Shown here: one piece after another, positions 42,946 through 53,883 of the stretch
How positions within the stretch are numbered: position 1 is the stretch's first letter
How the letters are laid out: every line of letters starts with the position of its first letter
NCBI GenBank assembly: GCA_003586115.2
Contig: QVOM02000126.1
Location: 54,424,839-54,488,838 of the forward strand
DNA: 64,000 nt
Origin: Salvator merianae
Taxonomy: Eukaryota > Chordata > Lepidosauria > Squamata > Teiidae
Direction of reading: 5' to 3'
Position numbers and translations under genes: made by a program
Notes under the pieces: model-generated
Seen by the model: only the letters and a program-made list of their open reading frames with translations
Told to the model about the DNA's origin: nothing
The model's database searches: none

Positions 42946-45900
42946 CTGGGTTCAATGGAAATTACACACATCCAATTATTCCAGTGAGATCTGTGGCTAA
43001 TTGGTTGGGTTAATGTACTGTTCTAAGGCAGAATGTAATTGACTAGAATGCATTCCCAAGGTGAGGGAGGAAAAGAAGGAGTTCCAAGGCAAAAAATGAT
43101 GCAAAAATAAACTAATCTTTATTAAAAACAAAATATCAACAAAATAATTATTTTATTCCAAGATTGCAATAGCCTACTATATCAGGCAATGGGTTATTCA
43201 ATACTCTATTCAGTACAGAGATACAAGCAAAGCAAGAGCACAGAATTATAACAAGGATCTAGATACAACAGTAAAGTTGTGCTAAGCTGTGGAGTCAAAG
43301 CCTCCTGCATGTGTCTGAGTATGTGTAGTGAAGTGTAACCTAAGGATCTCTAATGGTGCTAGCAACTGTCTCCCAGCACCTGGTGATGTCCACCAACCAA
43401 CTTAACTGATAAATAGTTCCACCTGTTCTAGGGATATCTTGGCTTCAGATCCCAGGTAAAGTCGTCCACCACTCAACTTGGTCCTACAATCCACACAAAA
43501 GCGCACACACAAAAAACAACAAAACCAAGAGAGCAATGAAAAGTGGTTCTCACTCACAAAGTCATCTTCCAGAAAAGTCTTTACTAGACTAGAAAGGGAA
43601 AATGGAGAGAGGAGATGGTTCTTGTTCTCAGATCTCTGTACATGCAGAGATCAGGTACCAAATGGACAGGCTCAGAAGCCAACAGGAGAGAACAAGAAAG
43701 CAGAACACTTTACATCTTCACTTCCCACCTGGATATTCCAAGTGAAGTTAGAAACTCTGCAGCTGGCTAGCTGCAGTAAGAACAGAAAACTGGACTAAAT
43801 GAGCCATAGGTCTGATTCAGCAAAACAGTTCATATGTTCCTATAACCAGCTTTAGCTATTGGTCTTTTAGCAAATTCTTGCACATAGATGAACATAAATG
43901 ATTATACTTAATTCAGCTTATTAGCCTTAAGCACCTGTCTGTTGATTAGGGAAATAATCATATTGAGATATATATATAAACGTATATCCTGTCCTTCACT
44001 CAAAGGTCCCAGCAATATATATAATATATTTCTGATTTTAAACTTATTCCATGAGGATATTCCTTTTTTTAAAGAACATGTATGGGTTATTATTGTCCTT
44101 TTTGCAGGCTATAGCAACTTTGTAGAAGTCATATCATTCTGTGGAGGAAGAGAGAGGCCGTATTCCCACTTACAAAAGAAGGGTCCACTGCCTCCAAGAA
44201 GGTGCCTGCTGCTAGTGCATTTCTATTTCTGGCAGCAGCTGGCACTTTGCAGTGTTCATGCTGCCACATTTCCAATCATGATTGTTTTCAGAGGTGCCAT
44301 TTTTGCAGAGTGAGATTCTGTGCACTGAACAGAACTTCCATGATTGGCCATTGGAAATGATGTCTCTGTGCTCTAAATTCGAGAAATAGAAGTGCCTTTT
44401 TCAGTAGCAAATTGAGACACCTCCCCCATGCATCTGTGATAGAGCTTCCGTAGATGGATTGATGATGATCATGCTAAAACACACATATGCACACATTCAC
44501 TCTCAGGCAGGATCTGCTTGACACTTTTATGGCACCGTTAATATGCCAGAAGGGACAAGGTCCATATGGTCTATTTAGTGCACATGGACACCATACCCAT
44601 TCCCCCACCATGGTGCCATAAGCACCGGTACAGTGCTTCAATGGCAACATGGGATAAAGAGCTCTCAGAGATCTTTGTCACACTCTCCACTTGGTTCCTG
44701 AGTGCGGGTGGTGTGACACCACTGTGCGCCTCATCACTAAGGCTGGAGCAGGCACTGCAATTCTCCACTAAGGGATGAAGGCTTAGTTCCTCAGAGCAAA
44801 AGTCTCTGTCTCAGTGCCACGGAGAAAAATGTTCCATTCTTCTGTTTTCCTGAATCTCCTATTTAAATTTAGTCTTCTCTCTCTCTAACTCCAGCATTAT
44901 AAATGTAATGTCATCTTTTTTCTTGGTTCTAAACAGGGCTTCTCATCTACCAATTCCACTGGGCCCATTCTCTTAACACCACCTAGAGTGGCTTAGAGCT
45001 TTAGAAGATCTCTTAATTTCCTCATAAGCACCTCTGCAAATACACCAGCAAAGGGTTGGAATGCAATGTATTTCAAGCCAATATGCTGCCATGCACTGGA
45101 CTACTTATATATAATTGTTCTTTGTTCTTACTAATAAGAGTTTTTTTTAAAAAAGGAAACATCTTTATGGATAAGAAAAATCCTTTGCCTGGGCAGGTTC
45201 CAACTCAGGAAATTAAAGAAATTAATAATTACAAAGGATTCCGGGCAAGTATTTGGCAATGCAGACAGGAGTATTTTTCCAGTATACATCCTCAAGGAGT
45301 ATTGGCAGAATGGCAATAGAATCCTTCTAAAACCATCTCAGACCAGCACCAAAGAGGATGTTTTAGGTAAAGGTCATCAGAAAGCTCATTAACACTTGCA
45401 AATTACAGTCCCTGAATGTACACCAGAATGACAGAAAGACCAACAAAAAGGTCAAAGTGATACAAACACTTACATCATTTACCCCTCCTCTGTCCCCTCT
45501 CTTCAAAATTCTTGCCAGCACAGATTCCCATTGTCTACAGCAACACAGCCTGCTATAACTATGCCCCTGAAGCAGAGCCAGGAGGAAGGGACAAACCCAT
45601 GGAAATGTGGATAAAAATCCTACCTTTGGAGCAGCCAGGCACATTCAGATTCCCTATGACATCACCTTTCCACTCCTACTACCATTGAAGTCACTGCTGC
45701 TTCTTTGCTACCTGAGAAGCTGCTGTGCTCTGCCCCTCATTGCTACACCTCACTGCTACTGCCGAAACCCTGGAGGACTCCTAAGCTTTGAGGGTGAGAA
45801 CCTAGCTGGCTGCTCCTTGCAAGGTAGGGCATTCTTATAGGAAATATGGGATTTAGGTAGGATTCTCCCCTTTTTTCTCTTTAGTCTGTCCTTGTCACCT

Positions 45901-46689
45901 CGCAGTATCAACTTTACTCTTAAATGAATCTTCCATTCATAAAAATGGATTTGCCAAAATACTCTTCCTTATATGCTTTCCCACTTGTGCTCTGAAGATA
46001 TTGATTGTATAAAGGTGCAGGCTGCTCTTTTCTATGCTTTGTATTCCTGATAGCCTAGCTGACTTGTCAGCGCCTGCATTTTTTCTCCTTTTTCTCCTTT
46101 TAAAGTTTTCTTGTTTCTTTTCAAATAAGTTCAGTTTGATTCTTTTAATCTTGGTCCCAGAGTATTTTTGCAGGTTGTACAAGCTTACCTAACCAGTTTA
46201 ATGTTTTTAAAAGCTACCTATAAAGATCTCAAGAGTCCATAGCTGAGTCTACTAGTCCTCATTAAAAAAACAGTATCCCCAGTATGGTTCTCAACAGAAG
46301 TCCTACAACCTTAATGTCTCCCCGTTCACCTTAACAGAAGAGTACTATAGTTGTAGCACTATTCATAATATGGAGGTTGCTGTCTATTTGCCTCTGCTCA
46401 CGGCTGTCAGTTCTGAAGACCACTCTTCTAAATTGACAGTGAGGGACTGGTCAGAAGGATCTCAGAGCTCTTCGAACCACTCTGCCACTAAATCAGCATT
46501 AAACCGGTTATGACACCATGGCAGGGGAAGAGTGTGACATGTGTGCAGGTGCCATGCTCTTCCTCCACACTGAATGCTGAAGGGGAGGAGGGTCATGAAG
46601 ATACTGTTTCCTTGTTGTGCTTTCAGAGTGCCATTAAAGTGTTCTGTGGATGCTGCCTAGTCTTGGGCTGAGGAAACAGCTTCCCCTCC

Positions 46690-47378
46690 TCACTTTCAGA
46701 CGCTGTTATTCTTTTTAGTGAATTCTTTTAAAATTGTTCTTGTTGGGCCTTTTCGCACTGAGCTCGGTAGACCGTTCCCAGTAGTCGGCTTTGAACCGGA
46801 GAGGTTGGGGAATGCTCAGTGCCATTCGCACTCCCAGCCAGAGGAACAAACCCGAAGCAGAGAGAACAGTGTGAATGGTAGCCACTAGTTTGGTACCCAC
46901 TTTGCACCCGCTTCGTACCCAGAGGGCTGGTTACGAAGCCGGCTTCGTAACAGCAGCTCGGCTGCCAAGCCGAAAGGGCTATCCCGGGTACGAAGTATCG
47001 TACCGGGTTACGAAGCAGCAGAGCGGGGTACGGAAACTTCGCACCCCAGATGCGAAGCAGTGGACCGCGCATGCGTAGCCGCAACAGCCACGCCTGATGC
47101 CGAGGCAAACAGTGCGAAAGCGCCGTGCCCGATCTTTGCTCCATCATGCAGGTCGGGATGAAGATATCTTTTTTGTTGTCTAGCCTTATCCAGCTTCAGG
47201 TGCGAATCGGGTACGGAGTGGTTCGGATCGGGTGAGGCACACGCCCGCGACAGTGTGAAAGCTCCGTCCTAGCGAACGGACAAGAACTGTCTACCGCTAC
47301 AGTGCGAAAAGGCCCATTGTTGTAACCTGCCCTAAGACCTTCAGGTATAGAATAGGATAAAAATATTAATAAATACTA
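46690..47378 (+). mobile_element. L2 3' tail, interrupted
   Basis: TTTTAAAATTGTT before 46745 and ATTGTTGTAACCTGCCCTAA after 47315 join to the same 3' UTR seen at 13540-13600, ending GGATAAAAATATTAATAAAT. The CpG-rich MITE sits exactly between, so it inserted into an existing L2 tail. Confidence 0.75.
46745..47315. mobile_element. CpG-rich GGGCC-ended MITE, copy 5
   Basis: Ends GGGCCTTTTCGCACTG and CAGTGCGAAAAGGCCC form a perfect 16-bp inverted repeat. The 571-bp interior aligns with 21447-22003 through CCCAGTAGT(T/C)GGCTTTG, GCCATTCGCACTCCCAGCCA and GCCGGCTTCGTAA. It has many CpG sites and TTCGTA/TACGAA words. The flanks show TTGTT on both sides if one A is counted to the element, so duplication length is ambiguous. 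Confidence 0.88.
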
Positions 47379-47382
47379 TTGC

Positions 47383-47528
47383 TAGGCTCCATCAAATTGT
47401 GGTTGCAGGGGCACCACCATGAGCACCTCTATGCAGTTTTCTTGGCAGAGATGCAGAAGTAGTTTGCCTTTGCCTGCTTCTGGGGAGAGGCAGGGGACTG
47501 AACTGGCAACTCTTTGCTTTCCTGGTTG
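47383..47528 (-). mobile_element. tRNA-headed SINE (minus)
   Basis: On the minus strand a degraded B-box (CAGTTCAGTCCC) is followed by AGGCAAACTACTTCTGCAT and CTGCCAAGAAAACTGCATAG. The body is nearly identical to the SINE at 55300-55443. SINEs are transcribed by RNA polymerase III and moved by LINE enzymes. Confidence 0.7.
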
Positions 47529-47745
47529 CTTGCATTATGAATGGCATTCTAGCATATGCATGGCAATCCCAAAGTAGCTGTGGGATATAAAGGGGAAATT
47601 TCACGATATTGCTATTCCAAGGAAAAGAACTCCAAACCTGGGTTTTCCTAGAATAGTGATATGTACTTTCCTGCCTGGATGCTTGCTCCCAGGAGCCACC
47701 ATCTTGATAATGGCCACCACAGATGTACAGGGACAAAGGGGAGCC

Positions 47746-47818
47746 AAAAAAGAAAAGAAAAGAAAAGAAAAGAAAAGAAAAGAAAAGAAAAGAAAAGAAA
47801 AGAAAAGAAAAGAAAAGA
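47746..47818 (+). repeat. (GAAAA)n microsatellite
   Basis: Fourteen or so AAAAG units; nearly perfect. Confidence 0.97.
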
Positions 47819-47938
47819 CTGCTACACATGTATAGGAGCTGGCGATCACACACTTATGGATATTTGGCACCATCAAAATACAGGAAGTGCACACCACACC
47901 ATTGCAGGAGCCAGCATCCAGGGAGGTAAAACTCAGCG

Positions 47939-48271
47939 CAGCGGCGTAGCTAAAGGTTCTGCCACCCAGGGCGGACCAAACAGCGGCAGTCGAGCAGGGC
48001 GCCCCGCCCTGCAGGACACCCCGCCCTGCAGCTGCTTACTCCCGCTGCCGCCGTGATGATAGCCGCGCGCGCGCCATCTGGCGCGGTGAGCGAGCGAGCG
48101 GCGGGCGGGGCGAGCGAGCGGTGAGCGAGTGGCGGACGTGCCGGTGAAGCCGACTAAAGGCAAACCGGCGGCCGGGTGGGCGGGAGGGCCCAACTCAAAG
48201 GCGGGCGCCGCCCCCAACAATGCACCGCCCGGTACGCACTGCCCCCCGCGCCCCCCCTTGCTACGCCAGTG
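47939..48271. mobile_element. GC-rich hAT-like MITE with perfect 8-bp duplication
   Basis: Ends CAGCGGCGTAGC and GCTACGCCAGTG are inverted repeats, and ACTCAGCG stands directly outside each (47931-47938 and 48272-48279). An 8-bp duplication with CA.G-type ends is the hAT hallmark. The 333-bp interior is very GC- and CpG-rich with CGAGCGAGCG repeats. No transposase is encoded. The perfect duplication makes this one of the younger insertions. Confidence 0.9.
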
Positions 48272-48345
48272 ACTCAGCGCTTGCACTAAATTTTGCCCTG
48301 CCATCTAGCAGGGGTGGTGAAAGGCAATTGCAGATTCTAAACGAG

Positions 48346-50511
48346 ATCCTACATTTTCCTCCCACTATCTGGAGATAATCAGAGTAGCTAAAAAAGTTCC
48401 AAGTCCTCTTCACACAACTCTCCCCTCTGTCAGTTTCAAATACTAGTGCTCAGAATTGACAGCAGGGAGAGCAGAGGTACGTGGATAGCAGCCTCTGCAT
48501 TTGTTAATGGAAAATGCAGGAGGCACTATGATTGTAGCACTTCCCTGTTTCCTGTATGGATCCTGCCGGTGTCCGAACACAGCATCAGTTTCCTTAATAT
48601 ATAGAAGATCTTGCAGTAGACCCCAGAGACATGGAATGCTATGCTGCTATTTCTGGACATATAAAAATCCTTGCTTAAGGAAACTAAAAGTACTCAAAGG
48701 ACACAAATCAGTCCTCTAGTTGATCAAAACAGATAGGACCTTTCATGTCAGTTTTTCAAAAGAGACAAAGGACTGAGAATTAAAGATTGTTCCAAATCTA
48801 GAGACATAATGTTTGGGCACTAATTGTAGCTGCAAGCTGCGATTGTATATAAAATTATTTTGAGAGCATGTGCATGAATATTCATGCAAAGAGTATTGAG
48901 TTGGAGCACCAAACTCTAAAAATAATTGCTACTTATTGAGTTAGATGACGGAATATCAAGCAACTCAAAAGGCCAATCTCTGTGTCCAGAGCTCACAAAG
49001 GACATTGCACTGGGTGTACAGACTCTTTATGATTGAAAATGAGACTTATATGGTTTTATTTTATTATTTTTTAAACTGTCCTTTCAGGGTTGTGTACAAA
49101 TAATTACAACCAACATAAAACTAAAAATAGTGATTAAAAGTAGAGAGGGGAAAAAATATGATGGCACCATAAAGCCACTTGTATAGTCATTTTCTGCACC
49201 ATCAAAGATTTTTTAAAATCAAAGTCAACCATAATAAGTGGCAAGATTAATCAGATTAATTGTTTATTGCCATTAGTTCTTCTTGTGCTTTTTATGTGCA
49301 GACTAATTAGCTATCAATAACACAGAAATGCCTGGAGAATGAAAGAATCATAGAAGAGGCATTTCATTATGTCACTAAGAATCCTTAACTGCATCAACTA
49401 TGTTACTAATTCATATGTTGTTAGCCAATCACTGTAGCATTTAATTCAGGCAAGCAATTTATAACATGGCTGACAGAGCTAGAGTTGAAATGAATACTTT
49501 AGTCATAGGATCAGCAGAGGATGTACAACCAAATCATACACATATAACTGCCTTGATAGTGCTGTAAGGGGTTCTTAAGGCAGGATGTCTGCTGGATAAG
49601 CACAGGGTCATGCAGACTCCATTATCTTCCACTGCATCATGAGTGTGCAGGGTCATGAATTCAAAGCACCACAATGGCACCGTGCAAATGTTTTCTGGTC
49701 AGACTTGAGAAAGGCAGACAATATACAGAACACTATACAATATTTCAGTTGTGGAAACTAAGGATGCGTCTATACTAGTCCACTTGGCAGGACCAGCAGT
49801 CTGCTAGAATACCTCAATCATATTGCAGACTGGTCTACTGGGAGGACATATCTCCTTGTACAATGTGGCAACTTCATGGAATGAGGCATTGAAGCAGGCT
49901 ACAGCACAGCAACAGTTCCATAGCTCACACCAACAGTGGACCATCTGAAAACAGCCTACACAATCCAGTATAACAGGACTGATAAGCCAGACACAATTTT
50001 GCTGGGAACCTGGAAATGTGCTGCTCTTGGCTGCCTGCTTAAACAACCTCAGCTGGCAACTTTGGTGGTTGGACCAGGATGGGTTATCCACATTGTGGAT
50101 GGACTTTAGGGTAGACCCTGACCACTAGGCCAATCTTGGCCCAAACCACTTGAACTGAGCCAAGATCAGTCAGGCATGGTATGGGATAATGCACACCAGG
50201 TGGAAGCAGCCTAAAACTGTTATATATGTATGCATTTATTTTATTTATTTGGTTCTTTGAAACAGGACTGCCAGACAAGTGTATCTGATTTTTGGTGAAA
50301 GTTGGAAACTCTGTGAAGTGTTCTTGAAAGCTTTGCTGAATAGGGATTGTACAATTACTTCAATGTGTATTCGGAAGTAAAATGCATGAGTTCAACAAGA
50401 CCTTAATATAGGTGTGTGTACAAGTGTATGTTGGACTCCAGACTAGTGTGGGTGGGCAAGAAATTCAAATGAAAATAGATTTTGAACAGACTGATTCATT
50501 CTGGTCTACAG
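48346..50511. other. Unassigned sequence, one LINE-tail-like stretch
   Basis: At about 49045-49125 TTTTATTTTATTATTTTTTA followed by AACTGTCCTTTCAGGG and ACAACCAACATAAAACTAA resembles a minus-strand LINE 3' end, weakly. The rest is unassigned. Confidence 0.4.
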
Positions 50512-50649
50512 GATCCTGTCCAGCGATCAGATCCAGAAAATGATATGACATCAGATTATAATATGGCTGCCATGGAAGGTGTGGCCAAACACAAAAAGTC
50601 TCTTGCACAAGGTTCTGTTGTACAGTACTTCAAGCAATTATATTCCAGG
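50512..50649 (+). other. Open segment at the HAL1-like insertion site, unrecognised
   Basis: After TTCATTCTGGTCTACAG, a possible splice acceptor, 138 bases stay open (DPVQRSDPENDMTSDYN, then SVVQYFKQLYS). In the pre-insertion allele the same frame would continue for about 45 more bases past the target duplication (52380-52426) to a stop. It may be a fossil coding fragment cut by the insertion. I do not recognise the family and chance is possible. Confidence 0.25.
50634..50649 (+). repeat. Left target-site duplication of the HAL1-like element
   Basis: GCAATTATATTCCAGG, identical to 52364-52379. Confidence 0.95.
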
Positions 50650-52363
50650 GCTTCCGGGAAGATGGCCGAATGTAGCTGCTGAGAGGAATTTTTCCTCTGA
50701 GCAAACCGCAATGTGAGGAGACAGAGGGGGGAGCCCAAACCCCCTCTGTCAGAAGATTTCATCTCCCTGAGTGGCAGGGAGGTGGAGGGATTCCTCATTA
50801 GAGCTCCAAACAAGTCTCCCCCCCCCCAAGTGGGGGCAGTGAGGGATTTGCGGCAGCCCGCATACGGGAGGAGATGAAGGGAGCTGGAGGAAATTTATCA
50901 GCATTCCCGAGTCACATTGTGTGTCATCTTTAAAGGCAGTAAGTTCAGCTGATTCTCTTTTAATTCATGAAGATACTAAACCTAAGATAAACATTAAGAA
51001 AAGGAAAAGAAGAAGAAAAAACCCTCTACAATTACAGTTTGGATAATGTATGCCAAATGTTCAAACATTGTAATTCAGCAAGATGCTAAAATATTTGCAA
51101 AGGCTGTTAATCCTTAGATAAATCATTCAAAGTTTTGTTTTCTGACGTGCTGGGGTTTTCAGTGTCTCATTAAAATATATTTGAACTGTTTCTTATTAGC
51201 TAAGATAAACAGACAGTGAAGAGAAATGATGGACATTTCACTTTAACTGGGGGGGGGGATTGCTTTAACCATTAGAGGGCTTCTTCAGAGAACCAAGTTA
51301 CAAGTTACAAGTGCTGCGAAACTTATACTGGAAGATTGAAATATAGCAATAAAAAAACTTGAAACTAGTAAAAGATGAACAGCCAAAAGAACAGAGGTGT
51401 GCCTTGCAATCAAATTTAATCCTTAAAAAACTGGACTTTATTTTTCAGGAGTTGTGTAGTTCCTTTGAGATTCAGGGGCTGACTTTTGAGAGATTAAGAC
51501 AAGACCTTAAAAATGAAATAGGTGCTGTACACACTGAACTTCATGAAACAAAGGATAAAGCTTTGAAATTGGATGATTTTAAGGCAGAAATTCCTCAGAC
51601 AAAATTTATGGCTCAGGAAATACAAATACATATAGAGGCATCTGAACCTACTACACACAAAGTGTCAAGGGATGTAATGGGGTTCTTTGTAAGGAAAATT
51701 ACAAGGGATGTGTGCGGGAGACAGTATGAGTCACTACTAGTGGCAACAGTTCAAGGTTCTATTTTCTCACTGAAGAAAGCCTCGGGAAAAATCTTACAAG
51801 GGAGGAAGGAGCATATGAGGTGATTAGTAAAGGAAGTAATCTTTATTTGGAATCAACAAAGACTCAGACTGAAATCTGTGAATAAGACACAAAATTTTTG
51901 GTTTAAACATGGAAAGGACTGGAGGAAAAGGAAAAAAAAATAAAGCAAAAACTGAAGGAGTCAGAAGGGAGAACTTAAGAAGTGTCTTAGCAGAATAATG
52001 GGCAGAGGCTGAAATTACTGAAAGACTGATATGAGAAGAAGATTTTGAGAGCTTGCTGAGATCGGATAAATATAATAATTTTCGGAAAAATAAGGCAGTG
52101 GATAGATTTTTGTGAAAACTGGAAACCCTCTATTGAACATTTGCAAGATTTGGGAAGTTGACCTGGAAATGAACTGGTGTTTGCTGGAGGGAAAGAATGA
52201 AAAGAAAAGAAGATTATTGGTAGAAGAAAAGAACTGGGTGGTTGGGGGGTATGAAATATAGAAGAAAACTGGGAGGTAGGAAGTCGGTAGTTAAAAATGT
52301 TAGTTGAATCATGAATTACTTAGTGTAATTTTATATATCTAAAAAATAAAATTTAAAAAAAGT
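50650..52363 (+). mobile_element. ORF1-only L1-type (HAL1-like) retroelement, complete between duplications
   Basis: A 1714-bp insertion between perfect 16-bp duplications. The 5' end GCTTCCGGGAAGATGGCCGA is of the form often seen at L1 5' ends. A GC-richer 5' region (to about 50930) is followed by A-rich sequence, one substantial frame (51359-51823), and a 3' end AAAAAATAAAATTTAAAAAA. No endonuclease or reverse transcriptase motif is present. This structure (5' UTR, ORF1-like frame, 3' tail) matches the HAL1 concept known from mammals, moved by L1 enzymes. The alternative is an internally deleted L1. Confidence 0.75.
51359..51823 (+). pseudogene. ORF1-like protein fragment of the HAL1-like element
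   Basis: 154 codons. The middle part (residues about 25-95) is charged and helical in appearance, with LRQDLKNEIGAVHTELHETK giving heptad-like spacing, as in the coiled coil of L1 ORF1 proteins. No RRM-type or C-terminal domain can be named with confidence; after the stop at 51821-51823 the downstream A-rich sequence holds further short frames rich in lysine and glutamate, so the original frame was probably longer and is broken. L1 ORF1 proteins bind the element RNA as trimers; this is family knowledge. Confidence 0.5.
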
Positions 52364-52379
52364 GCAATTATATTCCAGG
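52364..52379 (+). repeat. Right target-site duplication of the HAL1-like element
   Basis: GCAATTATATTCCAGG; identical to 50634-50649. Confidence 0.95.
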
Positions 52380-53655
52380 AGAAGATATCCAAATGTTTTT
52401 TATGGCTTTTACAAGGGATGCCAATAAATTATTATTGAATCAAAAAAGATATGTATGCTTTCCTATGATTGACTAATGGTGTTAGGGAAATCCCTTGCAA
52501 TAATTTGTGTTGTCTCCACTCAGATGGAAGAAGGAACCTAGATAGGCAACTGCACTGTTATGGACCTCCATCACAGCCTCCACAAGCTTTACAGCTCCAC
52601 TGTCATTGCTGAGGCTGCATTGTCAACTACCCAGCTCTGTGTACAGAGGACATTTTCTCCCTCTCTGTGAGCACAGCAGACTCACATGAAAACATAGCAT
52701 GTTTTGCCATTGCATGTTTTGTTCAGTGTACAAAAAGTGACCTCAAAATCATTCCTCACACACTGAATTTTTCCAACTTAGCAGAGCGTTCAAGCCCGGG
52801 AAGTGCAGTAGAGAAGAGTCAACCCAAGCAACAGAAAGCACCCATTGGTGTCCTTAGGCATATAGCATTCTCTGATGGTAATGGAGGGCCAGCAAGAGGT
52901 TTTAAAGGTGTCCTTTCTGCAGAGTAGAAGACTGGATTCTCAAGGCATTAGCTGCCCTCAGGAACTAGGTGAAAACCATGAAAAGGTTCTCTGCGTACTT
53001 ACCAGAATTTTGTGTTTTCTGGCTGAAATGCATTGGGCATTTCATTGGAAACTCACTCACTTCTTATTTTATTTGGGTCTTACTGATTTCTGCTACAGAG
53101 CCCTAATATTTATACAGTGCTGTATGGCTCCACATTAACATATGTGCGTCTGTGTACACATATGTATTTTGTTTTGTGTAGAGGTGCCCTTCCTTCCTTT
53201 ATTCTTCCTAATAATGTTGCTCACAAAAATCCATACATTGCTACACTAAATGGAAAGTTTTGAAACAAGATGTTAAATGGATTGACTGTCCCCCAAGTCA
53301 ATATTAGGTATTCTACTTTAGCATTTGAACCATTGCATTACAAATTACAAATAAACACATCAAACCTGAAAGTTAAATCCTGAGTTTAGTTTTTGCATTC
53401 CAATCATTGTAGTAGTAGAAATAAAATCAGAAATCTTAACATTAATATTATATGTATTTCATTTCTTTTTTTTTAGAATGATATATTGTTTCCTTTGTCC
53501 TTGGTTAGTAAATGCATCTTGGGTGAAATAATGATTGCTCCTTTGTTTTGTATGTTCCTCACTATATATGGGTGCTTTGCCTAATTTAAACATCAATAAA
53601 AAGTAAATAGTCGTAAATTACTATTCTTTCCTCATTATCCAATAGTTTGCGAGAT
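52380..53655. other. Unassigned intergenic sequence
   Basis: No repeat ends or genes recognised. Confidence 0.4.
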
Positions 53656-53883
53656 TCAATAGCAATTGTGCTTGATTGTAACCTTGTAGCAATCCTTAAC
53701 TTTTGTTTCAAATTTATCTTGCAACCGTGAATAAAATGCTTGCTGCTTGTGAGATGCTGTAACCATATGCTTATCTACAAGTAAAATTCTTCCTTCAGAT
53801 TCATCTTTCTCAAAGATGAGATAAACGTCATATGGAATAATAATTTTTAAAAAATCATAAAGAAAGGGGAAATTCTGAGGGAA
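53656..53883 (-). other. Open segment with protein-like composition, unrecognised (minus)
   Basis: On the minus strand TTTTTGTTCCCTCAG, acceptor-like, precedes 75 open codons ending in a stop. The translation includes YDVYLIFEKDESEGRILLV and FYSRLQDKFETKVKDCYK, balanced in charged and hydrophobic residues. No family recognised and there is no upstream ATG-led partner in view. It could be a terminal exon, an old pseudogene, or chance. Confidence 0.25.

Larger units (their letters stand above)
42946..47382. other. Long stretch with few recognised features before the nested region
   Basis: From 42946 to about 46690 I recognise no gene and no repeat with defined ends. Short frames near 43478-43798, 43942-44313 and 45131-45319 have no motif. 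The last part contains the L2 tail and CpG-rich MITE listed separately. Confidence 0.4.
47520..48345 (-). repeat. Dispersed repeat P, copy 3 (minus), interrupted
   Basis: The reverse complement of 47550-47720 reads GGCTCCTGGGAGCAAGCATC, TATCACTATTCTAGGAAAAC and TTATATCCCACAGC, as in copies 1 and 2. The beginning of the repeat (GCCCTGCCATCTAGCAGGGG on the plus strand) reappears at 48295-48345 after the hAT insertion. A (GAAAA)n tract expanded inside it. Confidence 0.65.

Noticed and set aside
47939..48271. CpG island marking a gene promoter
   Set aside because: The GC-rich block coincides exactly with a transposon bounded by inverted ends and an 8-bp duplication; no transcript start or coding exon follows.
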